Positions 12,647 through 27,217 are shown, numbered from the stretch's first letter. The stretch is DNA of 64,000 nt from Tyto alba (GCF_018691265.1 NW_024881282.1:53947122-54011121); one strand, 5' to 3'. Notes: generated by a model not told the origin, from the sequence alone. Translations and numbers: made by a program.

Positions 12647-15494
12647 GAAGTATAATTAGCCCTAAAATGAAACACTGTTAATAAACCCAGCTGTTAATAA
12701 TAAGCCAACTGCTAACAATAACTCCATACTTAGATTGCATCAGACAAGCAATACACTTGAGGAGTAAATTAGAGCAGGGAATTCATGGGAGAGTCCCATA
12801 GGAAGAGAGCAGCAGCCTGACAAAGAGGCACTGGGGACGAGAAGCGTGCAGCTCTTGGGGTCAAAAATGACTGGGCAATGTGTCTTCTGCAAGCTATCTC
12901 CTCTGTGGACAGCCTGCAAGCTCAGTATTTTGTTTAATTTAAAACCGTAGTGTGAGTAGTGTGGCAGAAACAAGTGAAGCAATTTAGTTACAGTGTTGGT
13001 GATGGCCAAATGCTTCTCACCCTTGGATACAATATTATAGGGCAGAGGGAGGCTACCAGGAGTAGAAAATCCCTTTAACTGCTACTTACTAAGCTGTTAG
13101 TTGAATACATGGGATGGAATGTGAGGTAAGTTCTAAAATTTCAGATTTTTATTATTTTTAGTGGCAGGGAGGGAGATGCTGACCGGCTCAGGTGCTAGTG
13201 TAGATGAGAAGTAAGCCCTTCTGTGGAAATCTATGAATATTATTTTGCTTTGAGAAACAGCTTCTACTTGCCCATTTGTGATCCTTTATTAAAAATAATA
13301 CAATTCATTTAGTAAAAACAGACCACCAGAATAGTGGCTTTAGAGTATATCAGCAGCCTCATTTTTCCCAGAGGCCTTCTCCACAGGAATCACTAAATGA
13401 GCATCAGAAATGTAAATATGAATGAGTCTAGTAACTGGAAACAACGTAAAGCTCTGCATGTGTGTGCACAGGAACAGCTCGCATTGCTTGTAGGTGCCTC
13501 TGAAAGGTGACTTTCAAAGTTTCTTGCAGGGACTGGATTTCATGATTTCTTTCCCTGGGTCTTTTCAAAGGTGGGAGGAGGTACTCGTGCTGCCATAGAA
13601 GAGGTGTAGCCCACTTGGCTCTGTGCTGGTGACAGGACGTGAAAAGAGGTCCTTCAGTGAAATAATTTGGGAATGCCTGGTGGGTGTCCTGCGAGCAGGG
13701 CTGTACTTGGTGGTTGTGCTGCTGAGATGTGAACCCTCAGAGCAGCCAGGGTGGCTGGCAGTCTGCAAGAGGCCTTAGCAGAAGTTTGGGAGGGTTTTTC
13801 ATTGTTGCTGCAGGAAAAGCCAAAGCACGCTCCTGTAGGAAATTACTTTAACCCTGCCTTTTTGTGATACTTCACCAAGGCAAGTTCTTGCACCTTTTAT
13901 TGGCCTGAGGGAGCCAAAGTTCCCCTAAGTGATGAATGAATGTGTCAGATCAGTCTGCTTTAACCACAGCATACACAATGAGACTATGTTGTCACAGGAA
14001 GAGCCACAAGCAGGGAGAGTGTGTTCCCTCTTAACGTTGGCTTTGTTCGTCTGAAAGAAAAATGATCCAGTGTTTCTATTCTGTCACAATACTTCTGTGG
14101 ACAGCCTGATGTTTGTGCTGAAAAATGTGAAGAAACCAGGTGGCAAGAATGTTGAGTGGCAGTAGAAGGAAAATGAGGACAGAGGCTCTACCCCTTCCCT
14201 GGTTTGTTGCTTATTTTCTTCTTGGTAGTGATGCCGAGTAGGGGTTGTGGCATTTTTGAAACATCTCTTGGGTATTACAGGTGGGAGGCAGCTGGGGGTT
14301 TTTTCCACTGGTGTTGCTGACGGTTGCTGCTTTCACCTCTGAGTTTTATGGTGATGGATATGTCATCACTGGAACCTGTTTTAATGCTAGCTAAATGTTA
14401 TATAATGGTTTGTTTCACTATCCTCAGCCTGCCTTAATTCATAAAATTTAGTGCAAAGCCTTTAAATTATTTCCTTTGGTTCCATGATTATTGCCAGTGC
14501 AGTGAGGTGTTTGTTCACCTGGTTTCTAAAGAAATATTGAGAAATATGTCTGTGTGTGTCTAAGGGAGAGTAATTAAGGTCGTAAGAAGTGAAACCAAGG
14601 TGCCAGGGCTGAATGTATTAAAAGTCAGTAATTGTAATGGCTGTGAGTTCCAGTACTTTATTTAGAGAGGAGACAGCATTTTTTGGAGTCTTTTTATAAT
14701 CACTTCTTCTTTCATGTCTTAGCAATTAAGAAGAGGTAAATAAACAAAACTGGTTTGGAGCTCACCAGACATTAGCATTGTTTTCCTTGGCTTCTTTAAA
14801 TATATGCATTTAGTTACCGTAGTAAACAAGTACCTACCTAAACTGATTCCACAGTTCTAGGATTTACTTCTTTTTTTCCCCAGCTATTTTGTGACACACC
14901 TAATTAAAATCAACTGCTTATTTCCCCTTTGAATATAATAAAACCTTGCCTTATTCTTTCTGTCACTTTAATCCTTCTTTCTTTTCCATTGATACATTTC
15001 TAATACCTCTTCAGACGGGCCAGACACTTCTGCTTCATCCATACCAAATCCACAATGCTTAACACCTTTTGACAAAATGGATACATCCTCCCTGTGGCTT
15101 GGAATTGATACACACTGTCAAAAAGGGTTTTCCAGACGGTCTCTCTTTGTCACCTTTACCAGATTTTTATCCTCTGCTGTAGAAATGTGCAGTTTAATGT
15201 TGTGTTTCAAACAATTTTTAGCTGAAAAAGTGTGTAATGGAATTAGGGTGTCCCCTGAATACTCCTAACAGTAGGAGATGCCTCTTTGTTTTGAACACCA
15301 GAATCCCAATAGACCCATGACAGCAGTGAAATTACACTTTTGACCTTGTTCACTGAAGTGTTTCTTTCTCTGTATGATTAAATGAGAGTAACCAACAATA
15401 GCTTCCTCTAAAATGTATGAGTTTCCCTCCGTTTGTTTCTCATAAACTCAGAGAGGATGCTGTGCAATTCTCAGCTGATGGTGTTCTCCACAAA

Positions 15495-15521
15495 AGAAAG
15501 AAAGAAAAAAAAAAAAAAAAA
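15495..15521. repeat. GAAA-type and A-run low-complexity tract
   Basis: AAAGAAAGAAAG leads into a 17-base A run. It is a simple repeat only. Confidence 0.9.
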
Positions 15522-18500
15522 GAGAACAGGAAAAACAAACCCTGCTTGATTCAAGGAGAGGTGGCTGTTTTAACCATATTAAAAATGCAAAAGCAACTGA
15601 TAAACTGGTATTTTCCTTAAGCCAGTGTTGTTGCTGCATCCCAAGTGTGAGAGCAGCAGTACAACACAGTGGCATATTTTTGCCCTTTTGTTGCTTCACT
15701 CTCCACGTGTTTTAGAAGGTGATATATACTAAAGCACCAAGTACTGTTTCAAAGTATCAGATCTGAATATAGAAGATAACCATATTCTTAATGTTTTGTG
15801 TGAATGCTGAAATACTCAAAAGCTCATTTAGCTGATCGCCATGGACTATGTAGTTACATCAATTCAAAGGATAAATGTAGTAGTTTCTGTAGATTTACAT
15901 GCAGCCTTTTAAAGTCCTGGTGTTTCTTTTCACTTGCATGTGACTGAGTGGACACAGCCTGCTGCAGGATTTGCAGTGACCAACAGTCTCGCTTTATGCA
16001 CCAAGGTGCTCGCACATCACTTGCTCCACATTTAGTTGTTCAGGCCATGGCTTCTCTGGATCAGAAAATGCTCAGTGAAGTGGCCAGAAGAAAGATACAA
16101 ACTGAGAGTTTTGTTTCTTCCATTTTAGGCTACTTCAGCTGTGCTTTGAGGACCTTTTTCCTAATATATTCCTGTTTTCTATGAATATTTACCAGCTCCA
16201 GATTAGTGATCGTACATGCTTTGCACAACAAAGAAAGTATCTGTGAAACACAAGGGCAACTATGATCCTGTGGTTCATGTGGGTGGGGAATTAGGTAGCT
16301 GGGTTCAAAAGAGGGGAGAGGACTCAATGAAATCCATAGTTTGTTTTCAGATGGGATCAAAATAAGTGATTTAGTGGCCTCTGTGGCATCAAGACTTAAG
16401 GCATTTCTCGTGTTTGTTTGCTTGCTGTGGATGATGTTGTGTGGAGAGGGCATCAGAGCAGTAGAGCATGGAAGGCAGTGCACTGAGAGGTCTGCAGATC
16501 TGTGACTCCCGATTTCCTATCCTGCCAGAAAAACTTTTATTTTTTAAGTACTACTTCACTGGTGATATAAATTAATGATTGGTATGGGTCTGAAGCAACC
16601 TTGACATCAGAGAATATTTGGTTAGTGTTGACATGCTTGTTCCGTCTGAACATGAATCATCCATCTGCCTTTGGCAGGCTCACCCTGTGGCTCTGCTATA
16701 ATGTGTTTCACCAGTGTGGCTGAAATTAGAATGTCACTATTAAACATGGCAGAATAAGATGCTCTCTGGGCACTTCATGTCTTCAAGTTCTTCTTGCTTC
16801 CTATGTAGCTATTTCTGACAGTTTAATAGGACATCTGTATTCTGCTATACAATAATATATTCATATTTCCACAATGCACAGGGAGCTAAATGCTTTCAGA
16901 GCACTATTTCATTGCGTACATGCATTTTTCATGCATGGCAGAAGCAGTAATGCTTGTGTAATGCCATGATGCTGCTCAGTCCATTAGGAAGTGTAAAGTC
17001 CAAATTAATTGTCCTGCAGGACCATGCAGCGTGGGTCTCTAAAAGCAGTTGCTGGGCTGCTTGTGGCTGCTGCGTCAGCCAGGCTCCCTCCCCGTGAGCA
17101 GTTACTGACTTTGGGCTGTTGAATTCAGGGCTCTGGAGGTTGCTCAGTGGGAAAAGCCTTCAGCTGGTTCTTGGCAGCTCTGTCACTGCAAGGTCACCGA
17201 AAGGGCAGGTCAGGCTCCAAACCCAATTAGGGCCTGATTCGGCATCTCTGCAATCACAGGGGAAAAATCCCATTGAGCAGGGTGGCTCCCAGGCCAGGCT
17301 TTCGCACCCAGCTTCTCCAGTGGGATGGCTGGCGAATGTGTCTTGTTTTTGTCACTTGGGCCGTCAGAAATACCATTTGCTGTCATGAAATGGCTAGGCA
17401 GCTGGTGCAGAAAGGTAAAGAGCCTGGTGGGAGGATAATGAGCCCACCACAGTTGACAGACCAGTGACCTGTACGTGTATGCCTGCGTCCCTCCTGTTAC
17501 TCATATCTAGAGCTGTCTAATTCCTCGGATCAAATCACTTGACTCTTATGAGCAGCTGTAACTTTCAAGCTGAATAAAGTCCAACTGCTGAAAACATTAA
17601 TGAAAAACGTAAAACTGAGGTTCTGTTTTATCAGGTATCAACAGCATTGCTTTAATTTCCCCCCCTCCAAAGATGTTGGTTTTGGTTTTTTTGTTTTTTT
17701 TTTTTTGTGCTGGGTTGTGCTTTTAATTCCAGGTGGCTGCAATTTCTAGTGAAAATAAGTTGAGCTATGAAAGGTTGACCCACTCACCTCTGAATTGCTT
17801 TTTTTATATGATGCGAGTCCCTCAGGGCCCAATTCTACCCATAGAAGTGAGAATGATAGCTATCAACATATATAGGAAGTATGTTGGTGTGCACAAAGAA
17901 AAACGTGAACCCCAGACTGGTTTGAGTGGTCTTTAAAATATGGATTTCCTGTGAAATGGTGATTAAAGGGGAAGTAAAGGATAATTAGAAAATTAGCCTG
18001 ACATGCTAGCAGTCATATCAATGTGTGGTTTTATATTAGCTCTTTCAGACAAGCACAAGATCAGTAGGTCCCTTATGACTCTCTTAAGCTAGTGTGTAAA
18101 ATTTGGTTAGTGTCTGATCAGCTCCTTTGATCAGTCCAGTCTAGACTGTTGTCAGAGTACTTACTCTGTACTAAGCCCACAGTCCCCTTAAATGGAGGCC
18201 AACTCAAGTGAGTCAAGTTACATATAAAAAACTTATAAAAACTGTCCACTGTCTTTGAGTAAGTGAGTCTGGTTCAAAGCCAAATACCATAGGAACTGCA
18301 AAAATAAAAGCAAAAGCGTTGTTGCAGAAAGGAAGTGGTAGAGTTCTTAATTCATTTTTAAGTTGCTGTCTTGGAAATCCAAAATAAAAATTTTCATCAA
18401 ACCTTTATTATTTTTAATTGGACTGGCATTTTTGTAAGCCTGTAATGTATTCAGATCCTATAAAGGGGAAAGAATTCCATCAAAAATTATTCACAAATTT

Positions 18501-20184
18501 CTCTTAAGAAATTAATGAGTTACAACCACTATGTCTGCCTCATTTGAAGCACAAAATATTGTTTTTAATTGTAGCGGTGGAGGGCCAGTGGGAGCCTTCA
18601 GTATGTAGGTTGCACTCTTGCCCACCTCTAATTTCTACACAGGATTATTTGTAAGGGAGTGCTGGAAGTCCAGGAGCAGTAAATTTGCTGTCAAAGTAAA
18701 GCTGTTTTCCCCTCATGACTAGAGCCTGTTCCCACCTCTCCCATTGTAGCACCATCCTGTACCTGTCCTTTGCCACATAAATCTCAGAAATGCAAACAGT
18801 TCCTTTCCTCTTCGATAATGCTCCTTCTTTTTGCATACTAGCAATAGCAGATGATAATTTGGAGACAAGTTGAGTCCAATATCATGTCCAGAAGACTTGG
18901 AAAGTTATCCAGTGCCACTGTTTTTACAAATCTGGCTTGTACTGTGGCTGGTTTTCTCAAGATGCCTGTGTTTTGAATTTAAAGGTTAAATTTTCAGTCT
19001 TCGTGTGCCTACCATATTTGCCGGTTGCATTGCAGTGCCATCAGAATGCCTGACATAGAAGCAATGCCAGCAAATTGATCAAATTATTAAGAGAAGTAAG
19101 CTAGCACATAAATATCACATCAACAGGATTAAAGGAGCACAGAAAAGAGACCATTTAAAACATATAGAAACTGAAAACTAACAGTTGCTTGTTTCGTCTA
19201 CACCAAATTCTATGCAAATTCAAGAAGAGAGCTGGTACACTGCTACTATCCAAACACTGAATTAATCTATTGATGGTTGAGAAACAGCTCCAAAACAGAC
19301 ATTAAAATCTTTGAGATGATACGTAGTTCATCCAGCTCTTTGAAAGAGCCAAGCGTTACTATACTTGTAGAGCTGCGTAAATGATGGAAAGATAAAACAA
19401 TGTAATTCTGTGAGAGAATACATGACTGCAGAATGCAGTAGGAATACTGGGTAAATTCTTCCCTCTTGTGCCTGTGTTTCAGCCAATGGCATTACACCAG
19501 GGAAGAATGGAACTGCATTTTGCATGTAGCATAGCAGATTGTTAAGAGGCAACAGGCAGGTGTTCGAGAGAATTTCCTTCTCTGCCATTTGCAAAAGTGT
19601 ATGTGAAATCTGGATGATCTATAGTCATTCCATTATCTGCCATCTTTTGGCAGGTAACTAGTTAAATTTGTGTTGAACGGGACTTGCTTTTCCATTTCCA
19701 TTTGCTGGTGGAGTAGAAATGTTTTGACGTGACATATGACCAATCAATAATTGGAAAGTGCTTACATGAGTCATTTGAAGCCAGTAGTTTAGACAGTCTC
19801 AGCCACAACTGGGATTAAAACCTGCAAAGAGTTGTTCTACAATCAGTGATTCTACAGCATCTCCTCTGGGTGTCTGCATTTCACTTAATAAGGATACCCT
19901 GTAGACATCAACTGAAATAACTCTTGCCTTTGTTGCTCAGATGTTTTTGTGAGCTCTGAAATGAACTTGGCATATACAAATATACTTTGCTATCCAGCCT
20001 GAAGGATGCAGGGCAGGAATTATTATCCTGTTCTGCTGACAACATCAGTGGAAAAGAAATGGCTTTATTTTACTGTGACTCCGAAGAGAATAAGAATGTG
20101 ACTGTACCCTGTGGTTTTCTGGGTATTTTCTATTTTTTTTTTTTTTTATTTCCCTATATTGATGATATTTTATTACCATTACAG

Positions 20185-20269
20185 GGCTATAATAATTCGA
20201 AATGGTGAAGTCATTCCAATGTCTTCAGAATTCACTCCAGAGACCGAACGCCAGCGACTTCAGTATCTG
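20185..20269 (+). CDS. PPM1H: PPM1H exon B (residues ~290-318)
   Basis: The acceptor is TTACAG at 20179-20184 and the donor is CTG|GTAAGA at 20270. The first base completes the Arg codon split from exon A. The reading AIIIRNGEVIPMSSEFTP then runs to ETERQRLQYL, and the exon ends in phase 0. This is the strand after the GDSR motif plus the start of the helical region that in PPM1H/J/M leads into the subfamily insert. A run of 15 T lies about 40 bp upstream of the exon. The residue after NGE is Val where I recall Ile in human, a conservative change. Confidence 0.96.
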
Positions 20270-23200
20270 GTAAGAGACTTGAGGACCAAATCAGGTGCTG
20301 ATGGTGACAAGTGTTGCTTGGTAATATCTAAGGTTCAGACACACGCCACTGTGTTGCTGTGGTTTGGTGAAGGACCATGTGTCTGCCGAACACCAGTGAC
20401 TGAACATGTTTGTCTTTTAGCCATCAGCAACTGTGGAGAATAACCTGGTGGTGGAAATCTTAATGAAAGGAGGCTTATCTCTTCTGTGAAGGCCATCACT
20501 TAGCATGGCTGTGTTTGTGTAGCTTGTTCAGATGCAGACCTTCAGCAGCTTACTGGTGTTGGATAATAAGAGCTCAGACATGGAGCTCTTTACTGTATGA
20601 CAGTATAAAATGCCACAGACTGCTTTTTGTGTGCACGTGAAGAATATTGCAGGGTTTTATTAATTTTCTCTAATAGTATGCCAATAGTATCTCGATCATG
20701 GAAAAGGCATCTGATTTAGAGGTGATCTCAGTGATCATTAGCAGCTACAAGATAGGATGGGTGAAGAAAGACTAGGTTTATTTAGTGTAGCAGCACCCAT
20801 AAAGCTGGGACAGGGTGACTAGCTGAGGACATGCAGGATGTTTTTTATACATCAAGTTTTGTTGGCTCATAAGCTGGCCAAGAAACGTAAGTCAAAATGC
20901 ATGCTGTTATTTTTCTTGCAAACAATCTTAATACTTTTTAAGTTTTTCAGATTGGTCAGTTGAAGTTGGTTGGCTGTCAAGACATCATTGCTAATGTGGC
21001 CAGGAAATTTCTTTTGTGCTTCTTCACATCTCCTGCTTTTTCCTCTTGGCATAGGCCAAGGCAGGCTTACTGTCAGCTTTGACTGACACAAGGTGGACAG
21101 GCCAAGGCTAGTGGTGTTCCCTGATTTTAAGGTGTATCTTATCTTCAGCCTGGCCCAAGCACTGTAGTTTGAAAGTAGGCAAAATGGCAGCAGTTGAAGG
21201 TGGGGGTATAAGGGTTTAAAGAAAAATTACAAATGTTTCCACAATTGTCACGTTTGATTTTTAGTCCAGTTCAGTGGCTTGATGCTGAAAATTTCAGAAG
21301 AAATACTGCTTTGGGAGTATTCATATTCAGAGAACCAAATGGAAAAGAGGCCTAATAAATATTTACAGTTCAGTTACATTTAAAGTAATTTGTTTGCCTT
21401 TAAAATAAAAGGTATCTTTAGTATCTAGGGAGTCTGCTACTTCTGTAGGAAATACGAGATAAAGCATTGCCTACAAGGGAATTTTTTCTCTTTTGATGTC
21501 CTTTCTGGCTTATATTTGAAAACAGCAGCTGATCTGAAAGACATTTCTCCTGTTTCCTTTGGAAAATTTCTTTACCTTTGTTTGTTTAATTTAATTCTAT
21601 ATGTAACAAATATGCCAGGGCTGTGGATATCATATTCAAAGAAAATACATACAAGACAGTAAGAGCATGAAACAAAATTAGAGATAATTTCAAACATAGC
21701 ATTCCATAAGTAACATTTTTACTATAGTGTTTTAAAAAAGAGAAAAATATTACCTCAAATTTCTTACAAGGTTGGCTTAAACATTACACTCCAATGGTTG
21801 CATCTGTCTTTCTGATTAGATCCCAAATACTCACTTTGGCTGTCCCCAGGTTCTGCTATCAGTCTATTCCACCATCAACATCTCTCTTCTGATGTTCTTA
21901 TCTGAAAGTTACTTACTTTAGAGTTATTTTCTTATTTGTAGTTAAAGCTGAGTTTCTTTGTTTCAAACGTGTTGCACTGTTCTTCCTGCACAATAGGAAG
22001 AAAATCACTTAATCATTTTAGCATTAATATTTGACTTCAGAAATGTGGAGATACCATTTCATATGGGGATGTTACTGCCCAGGCAAAGGAAGGTTATGGA
22101 TTTACAGCCTGCAGGCCACTGAGCATTGGTTCCCTGTGCAGTAGACACTGTTAGCACAGTCAGGGCCAAGGAGCTTTCCTCTGCCTTTAGTGCCTATTGA
22201 TCGTTTTGGCCACGTGGGACTTTCCTCCTTTCTGGGACCTAATTTCCATGTGTAAAGAAATCTGTGGGATAATGAGTTGTTCAGTCCATGTGAGCATCTC
22301 TATACGAAGTTTTCCAGCCTAGTCTTAGACAAAACTGTGCTTCAGCTACTACTGGTTGAGTAACTGAGAGGAGGGGAAAACAAGTGTTTTCCTTGTCCAG
22401 CTCCCATTTTAATGCAGGTTTATTGCCACGTATCCAAGAACGGCCCTGAGCATAGGCCTCTGGCATGGCAACCTCAAAAGACCAGGTTGTCTACCCAGTC
22501 ATTCTGACTTTTGAGCAGTTCTGGGCATGGTTGTCCCTCTGTCTCCACATGCACCCCATTGTTTTGCAGCGGGAGGACAACATACAGCTAGGGATTTCAG
22601 GCAGGCTGTATGGCAGAGGCAGACTTCTTTCTCAGGGGACTTGTGACTGTATCGCAGAAGACAGTCAGTCCCTCAGTCAGAGAGAGCTTCTACAGATGTA
22701 AGGCATGAAAACCTAGCACCAGTATTCCCTTGGTCCTTTGGCTTCTGTAGAGGATCAGTGCTTCCCTTCCACTGGTGGATGTTCACAAGGCTCCTTTTGT
22801 TTTGAATTTTTGTGCCTTTATTTTTAGCGCTGTGGCAGGAGAGCTCCACACAGTACCTACTCAAGGACAGCCCTGGCTTCCCATATTACTGTATCATGAG
22901 GGAAAACAAAATCCAGTATCGACTGGGAACTGCTCTGGTACATTCGGCAGTTGTGCAGACAGCTGCCAGAGGCAATTTTCCTTTCATATTCTGAGGAGAC
23001 TATTCATTTCAGTCATGATAGTCTAAATTGCAACAGTAAATGGCATAGATTTTGTTACTTATTCCCTTGGAAAACACGTTCAAAATGAATGATGAATGAG
23101 TGTACTGCAGATGGGTGTACTTCAATTAGTTATGAAAGCTGCACTTCGTAGATGTCCTGTGAGGTCAGTGGTGTTCCTGCGTACTCTGACCACGTGTGTA

Positions 23201-25633
23201 GCTCGGTGGTGCCCCAAAAGTTCACAGCTCAGAGCAAAGATGGCGCAGTCCTGCTACCAGGGCAGGTTTTACTGCTCGTAGAGACTGGGTAGCTATCAGT
23301 AGCAGTGAGCTGTGGATGCTCTTTGTGTTTGGCACCACTCAAAGTTTCATGAGCCTGGACAGGCATGCGTTCAAAGAGGACCTATTCTTATTTCATTGTT
23401 CGGGTGAGGATTAAGTGATACTTACATGCTGAAGGATGCTTGGAGAACCCAGGCATAAAGAGGAATGAACGTAAATCTCCTAAATGTCAGTTCAGTGCTT
23501 CAGTTACAAGTCAGATACACCTTAATTCTCATACAATTTGTGGTTCCCTGTAACATCCAGCATAGGATTGCTTTGGCCATCTGATATTGCACAATGCTGT
23601 GGTAAAAGGGAGGCTTAAACATGTCCATACGATAATGGCTGAGTAATTTGCAAAACCTCTGGATGCCTTGTGCTGTACATGCTGCTGTGAGCGATTGTCC
23701 CATATACTAGAATATCCCATTGGAGAAAATGGCACAATATGAAAAGATAAAGTTTTAAGATATAGTTGACGTAGGGGAAAACAGCAATTTTGAAAATAGC
23801 ACAAAATACGGTGAAACTGCCAGTGCCGGTGATGTCCCTGAGCCGTGCTCACTGGAGGAGCTGAAAAAGGCATGAGCAGGCTTTATCGAGGTACAATAAG
23901 ATACATGCAGTGTTCCCTGCAGCTTAATTGTCACACTAGTGTGTAAGTCTGTGTTTATCTTAATTTCATGTTTGCTTTGCTGATCACCAGGAAACACAGC
24001 AGGAAGTAAACGGCCTTTTGAAAGAAACATGAGTGGACTTCATTTTAAACAACTAATGTTGAATGTAGTATATCCATCCACAACATACCCCATAAAATGG
24101 CAGAGTACCAAAACCACATGATGCAGAGTATACCAAATTTATGCCAAAAAAATGTAATAGCTTCTGAAAGAAATATGATGAAAAATATATTAGTTCCATA
24201 ACACAGAATAACAATGTTGTCTGAACAAACCACATCTCATAAGGATGTAGAAAGTGTTTGATAGTCACTCTTTTTATTAAATTTTAAGTTCTCTGAATGG
24301 TGTTTCTGATCAGAGGTTCTTGCAAATTGAGACTAAACAAATGGAAAAAATGGAAAATATGGTGCCTCACCACAGATGAAATTCTGGTAGTCAGTTCACT
24401 TACAGTTTTTATTTCTCTTTCGATCACTTGAGGGGATTTCCCGATGTCTGCTTGTATATCTACTTGAAAGATCTGTAGATTCTTGAAGCGTTGCTTTTTA
24501 TTTATTTTCTGGTTATGCTGCCCAGCACGGTTTGGTTAGGGTGGAGAGGAAGAAGAGTCCTGTCTTGTAGTAAATAGAGAACAATTCTCAACAAGCCCAA
24601 CTGGAAGTTGCAGCTGAGTTTTATAGTAGAACATTCTTCTCTCTGTAGAATTACAAGTAGAGTGTCAAAAATAACTGTTAAAAAGAAAAGTGTAAAAAAT
24701 ATACAAAATTAAAAAAAAAAAATCCCAACAAGAATCCCCATTTCTTCACATAAGAATTCAGCTCACATGCAACAGGATCTTCCAAATTGCTCTTTTCCCT
24801 CTGTTCTACTGATGCCAAAAATATGAGAATCAAGTTAAGATTGCTGGATTGTAAATCAAGCATCAAGGCTTGGCTGTGGAAGAGAAATCTTATTTAAACA
24901 TTAGCAGTCCACTGGTAACTCTGCCAGCTTTATTAATCTTATTTCACTTGTGACCTCAGACTTTCCATCTGAGTAAATCTTTATGAAATGCAGTCTCTCC
25001 CAATCGCTTTACCTTTACAATGTAGGAAATTCATGTTTTCAAAGGGAAAAATGCTAAAAGCCTGTAACTTTTTTTTTCTTTTGGACTTGTGATTCAGCCT
25101 AATAAGGAATCTCATAACCTGAAGGTTAAATAACTTCATTTTTATGTCAGTTATGAGAGTTTTTTGCTTTAAATAAGGCTTCTTGGTTTGTAGGCAGACG
25201 ACAGTAGTCTTTAGCTAGAAGTGGTTTGTAATGATTTAATCAAGATAGGCTGTGCATTTTTAAAAGTGAACTGAATTGCACTTTCAAAGCAGACTGACTT
25301 GATTGTATACAGTATCATAGACTAGAAAGAATTAAAAAATACCAAAAAAGTCCAGCTCTACTGTCATTGTGTAGCAATACATCAAATAAATCGTTAGGAA
25401 TGCTCCATCTTTTCTGGATGAAAAATAAATAAAACCTAAAAGTTTACATGTACTTTTAAATAAAGAATCCAGAGTTCTGGAAGTATGAAAAGCCTCATCT
25501 GGACTAATACTGCTAGACCTCTCAAAAGCCACTAGTGCTTCTCAACCATTTCTGTAATGAGGAACAGTGATCCAATTAGAGGGTCCTTGAAAACAGTATT
25601 TGAGTGGAGGAGGGGACCTTGGCTGACTGCAGG

Positions 25634-25650
25634 GAAAAAAAAAAAAAAAA
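25634..25650. repeat. A homopolymer
   Basis: About 16 A following GCAGGG. No associated element was recognised. Confidence 0.85.
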
Positions 25651-25892
25651 GAAGTAATTCTCTTAACTGTACACGGAGAGAAAATTTGATGGAGCTCCTG
25701 TTCCAGGAAGGGATCACAATGTCAAGATCACACTTGCGTGCTTGAAAGCCTCCTTTTGAAAGCAGAATCCAATCTTGTTGGCTACACACAGCAATCTCCC
25801 TCAGCCCCATTTCAGCCAAGCTCAAGGTGTTTTCTGGAAGGATATCTGGTGATGGGAATGGGGACAAGCTGATGAAAGGTTAGCGCTATAAT

Positions 25893-25946
25893 GGGCTGAG
25901 CCTGATCCTACTCCTATTAAATTGAATGGGAGCAGGCTTGGCCCTT
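25893..25946. repeat. Imperfect hairpin, amniote-type interspersed palindrome
   Basis: The left arm GGGCTGAGCCTG...CTCCTATT pairs with the right arm AATGGGAGCAGGCTTGGCCC around a central AAATTG. The CCTGATCCTRCTCCYATTGA...TCAATGGGAGCAGG form is one I remember as recurring in reptile and bird genomes, probably a transposon-derived palindrome. The naming is from memory; the palindrome itself is directly visible. Confidence 0.6.
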
Positions 25947-27217
25947 AAATGCAGAAAATATTTTATTGTGAACTATCTGCATGATAGCTGCCAGGTAGAT
26001 CAATAAGGGATTCCACTGCTTCCTGCCGCTCACCTTTGATGAGCGCTAGATTTATGACAAACCCACAAACTAAAGCCAGCTCATTTGGTCTGCCCTGATG
26101 GTAGCTGCTGCTGGAGATAAGGCAGACTTCATTGCCTTAACTGGCTGGATAAGGAAAAAGAGTTATCTGCAGAAAGGTTAAGAAACGCAACTCTTCAGTT
26201 CCCTAGCCAATTTGACTGTGTCTTCAGAAGAGCTTGCTCACAGTGTGGCTTGAGGGAGGGAGGGAGGGAGAATGGCTTGATAATGCAAATATTAAAGAAA
26301 AACGAGTGAGGTTTATTTTGGAAAGAAGAAATAGAGTGTGTTTCGGATTGACCTATCATGTCAGGTGATCTCTGTATAAATCCAAACCAAAAAATTGTGC
26401 AGTGGACAAAGAGCCTTGTGATGCTCTTGAGTACAGTCAGCTCTGGAAGACGTGAGTCTTGGACACGACTGGTGAAAAGGCCTCCCAACATCTACAGAGT
26501 AGCACAGCAGAAAGGACAGGAGCAGCATTCGAATGTTAACACCATTAGTTGCGGTTGTGACACAAAACTGCTGCTGCTTTTCTTAAAGTTTATTCTGCAT
26601 GAAGGAAGTAGTTTTTAGAAGACAAGAAAATAATAGTGCTCTGCAACTTGTGTTTATTTGCAGTGTTGCATGTGATGGGGTAAAAGGGGACATTTTTCTT
26701 GAGGCAGTGACAATTAAAGTGTGGTGGTAATATTGGGCTGTGTGTGTGACAGATGAACTGGGAGTCAAAAAGCTTGAGCTTCACTCCACACGCATCCCTC
26801 CCAAGTTGCTGCTTGCTCTATGGCTTTCTCCTTTGATCATTCCCTTCTCTCAGGCCACTGACAAAAGGAGATGTGTTCAGTTTTACAGAGTGCTGTGGAC
26901 TCCTTTGGAGTCAGTGGATGAGGCATAGAGATCCCAAATACTGAGGAGCGGGGAGTAGTGTTGAAGGATTTTGAGGGCAGGCGTATTGCTCCCTGTAAGG
27001 CTGCTGCTGGACAATGGGCAGTGTCAGAACTGGTGTATGTGCACGTTGTTTGCTGAAACAGAGCTCATAATCTTCCTTGTTTAAAAAGGAGGGGAGGAGG
27101 GGAAATATGTGTGTGGGAAACAAACGTGAAGGGATGGTAATGCTACCTCATTAAAAATAGATGATGTCTTGTTTTATGATGTTTGTGTGGTATCTGTGGC
27201 TTGGTTTCTGCCCACAG

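Larger units (their letters stand above)
4597..20184 (+). other. PPM1H: PPM1H intron A-B (15.6 kb)
   Basis: The intron has a GTGAGT donor and a TTACAG acceptor. I see no gene on either strand; open frames are short and lack recognisable motifs. It contains the CT microsatellite at 7955-8026, a 17-bp direct duplication at 8744-8786, a T-rich tract at 9527-9558 and A runs at 12628-12646 and 15505-15521. There are further T runs at about 17692-17706 and 20133-20147. The rest is unremarkable AT-rich intron in which I recognise no repeat family. Confidence 0.85.
20270..27217 (+). other. PPM1H: PPM1H intron B-C (6.9 kb)
   Basis: The intron has a GTAAGA donor and a CCCACAG acceptor. I see no gene. 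It holds A runs near 24709-24722 and 25634-25650, a hairpin repeat at 25893-25946 and a GGGA-type simple stretch near 26253-26270. Bases 25860-26170 read like a candidate conserved element rather than random intron, but I cannot test this here. Confidence 0.85.

Noticed and set aside
12669..12722. Tandem CTGTTAATAA / CTGCTAACAATAA units
   Set aside because: Only two or three imperfect copies of a short AT-rich motif; not enough for a repeat array.
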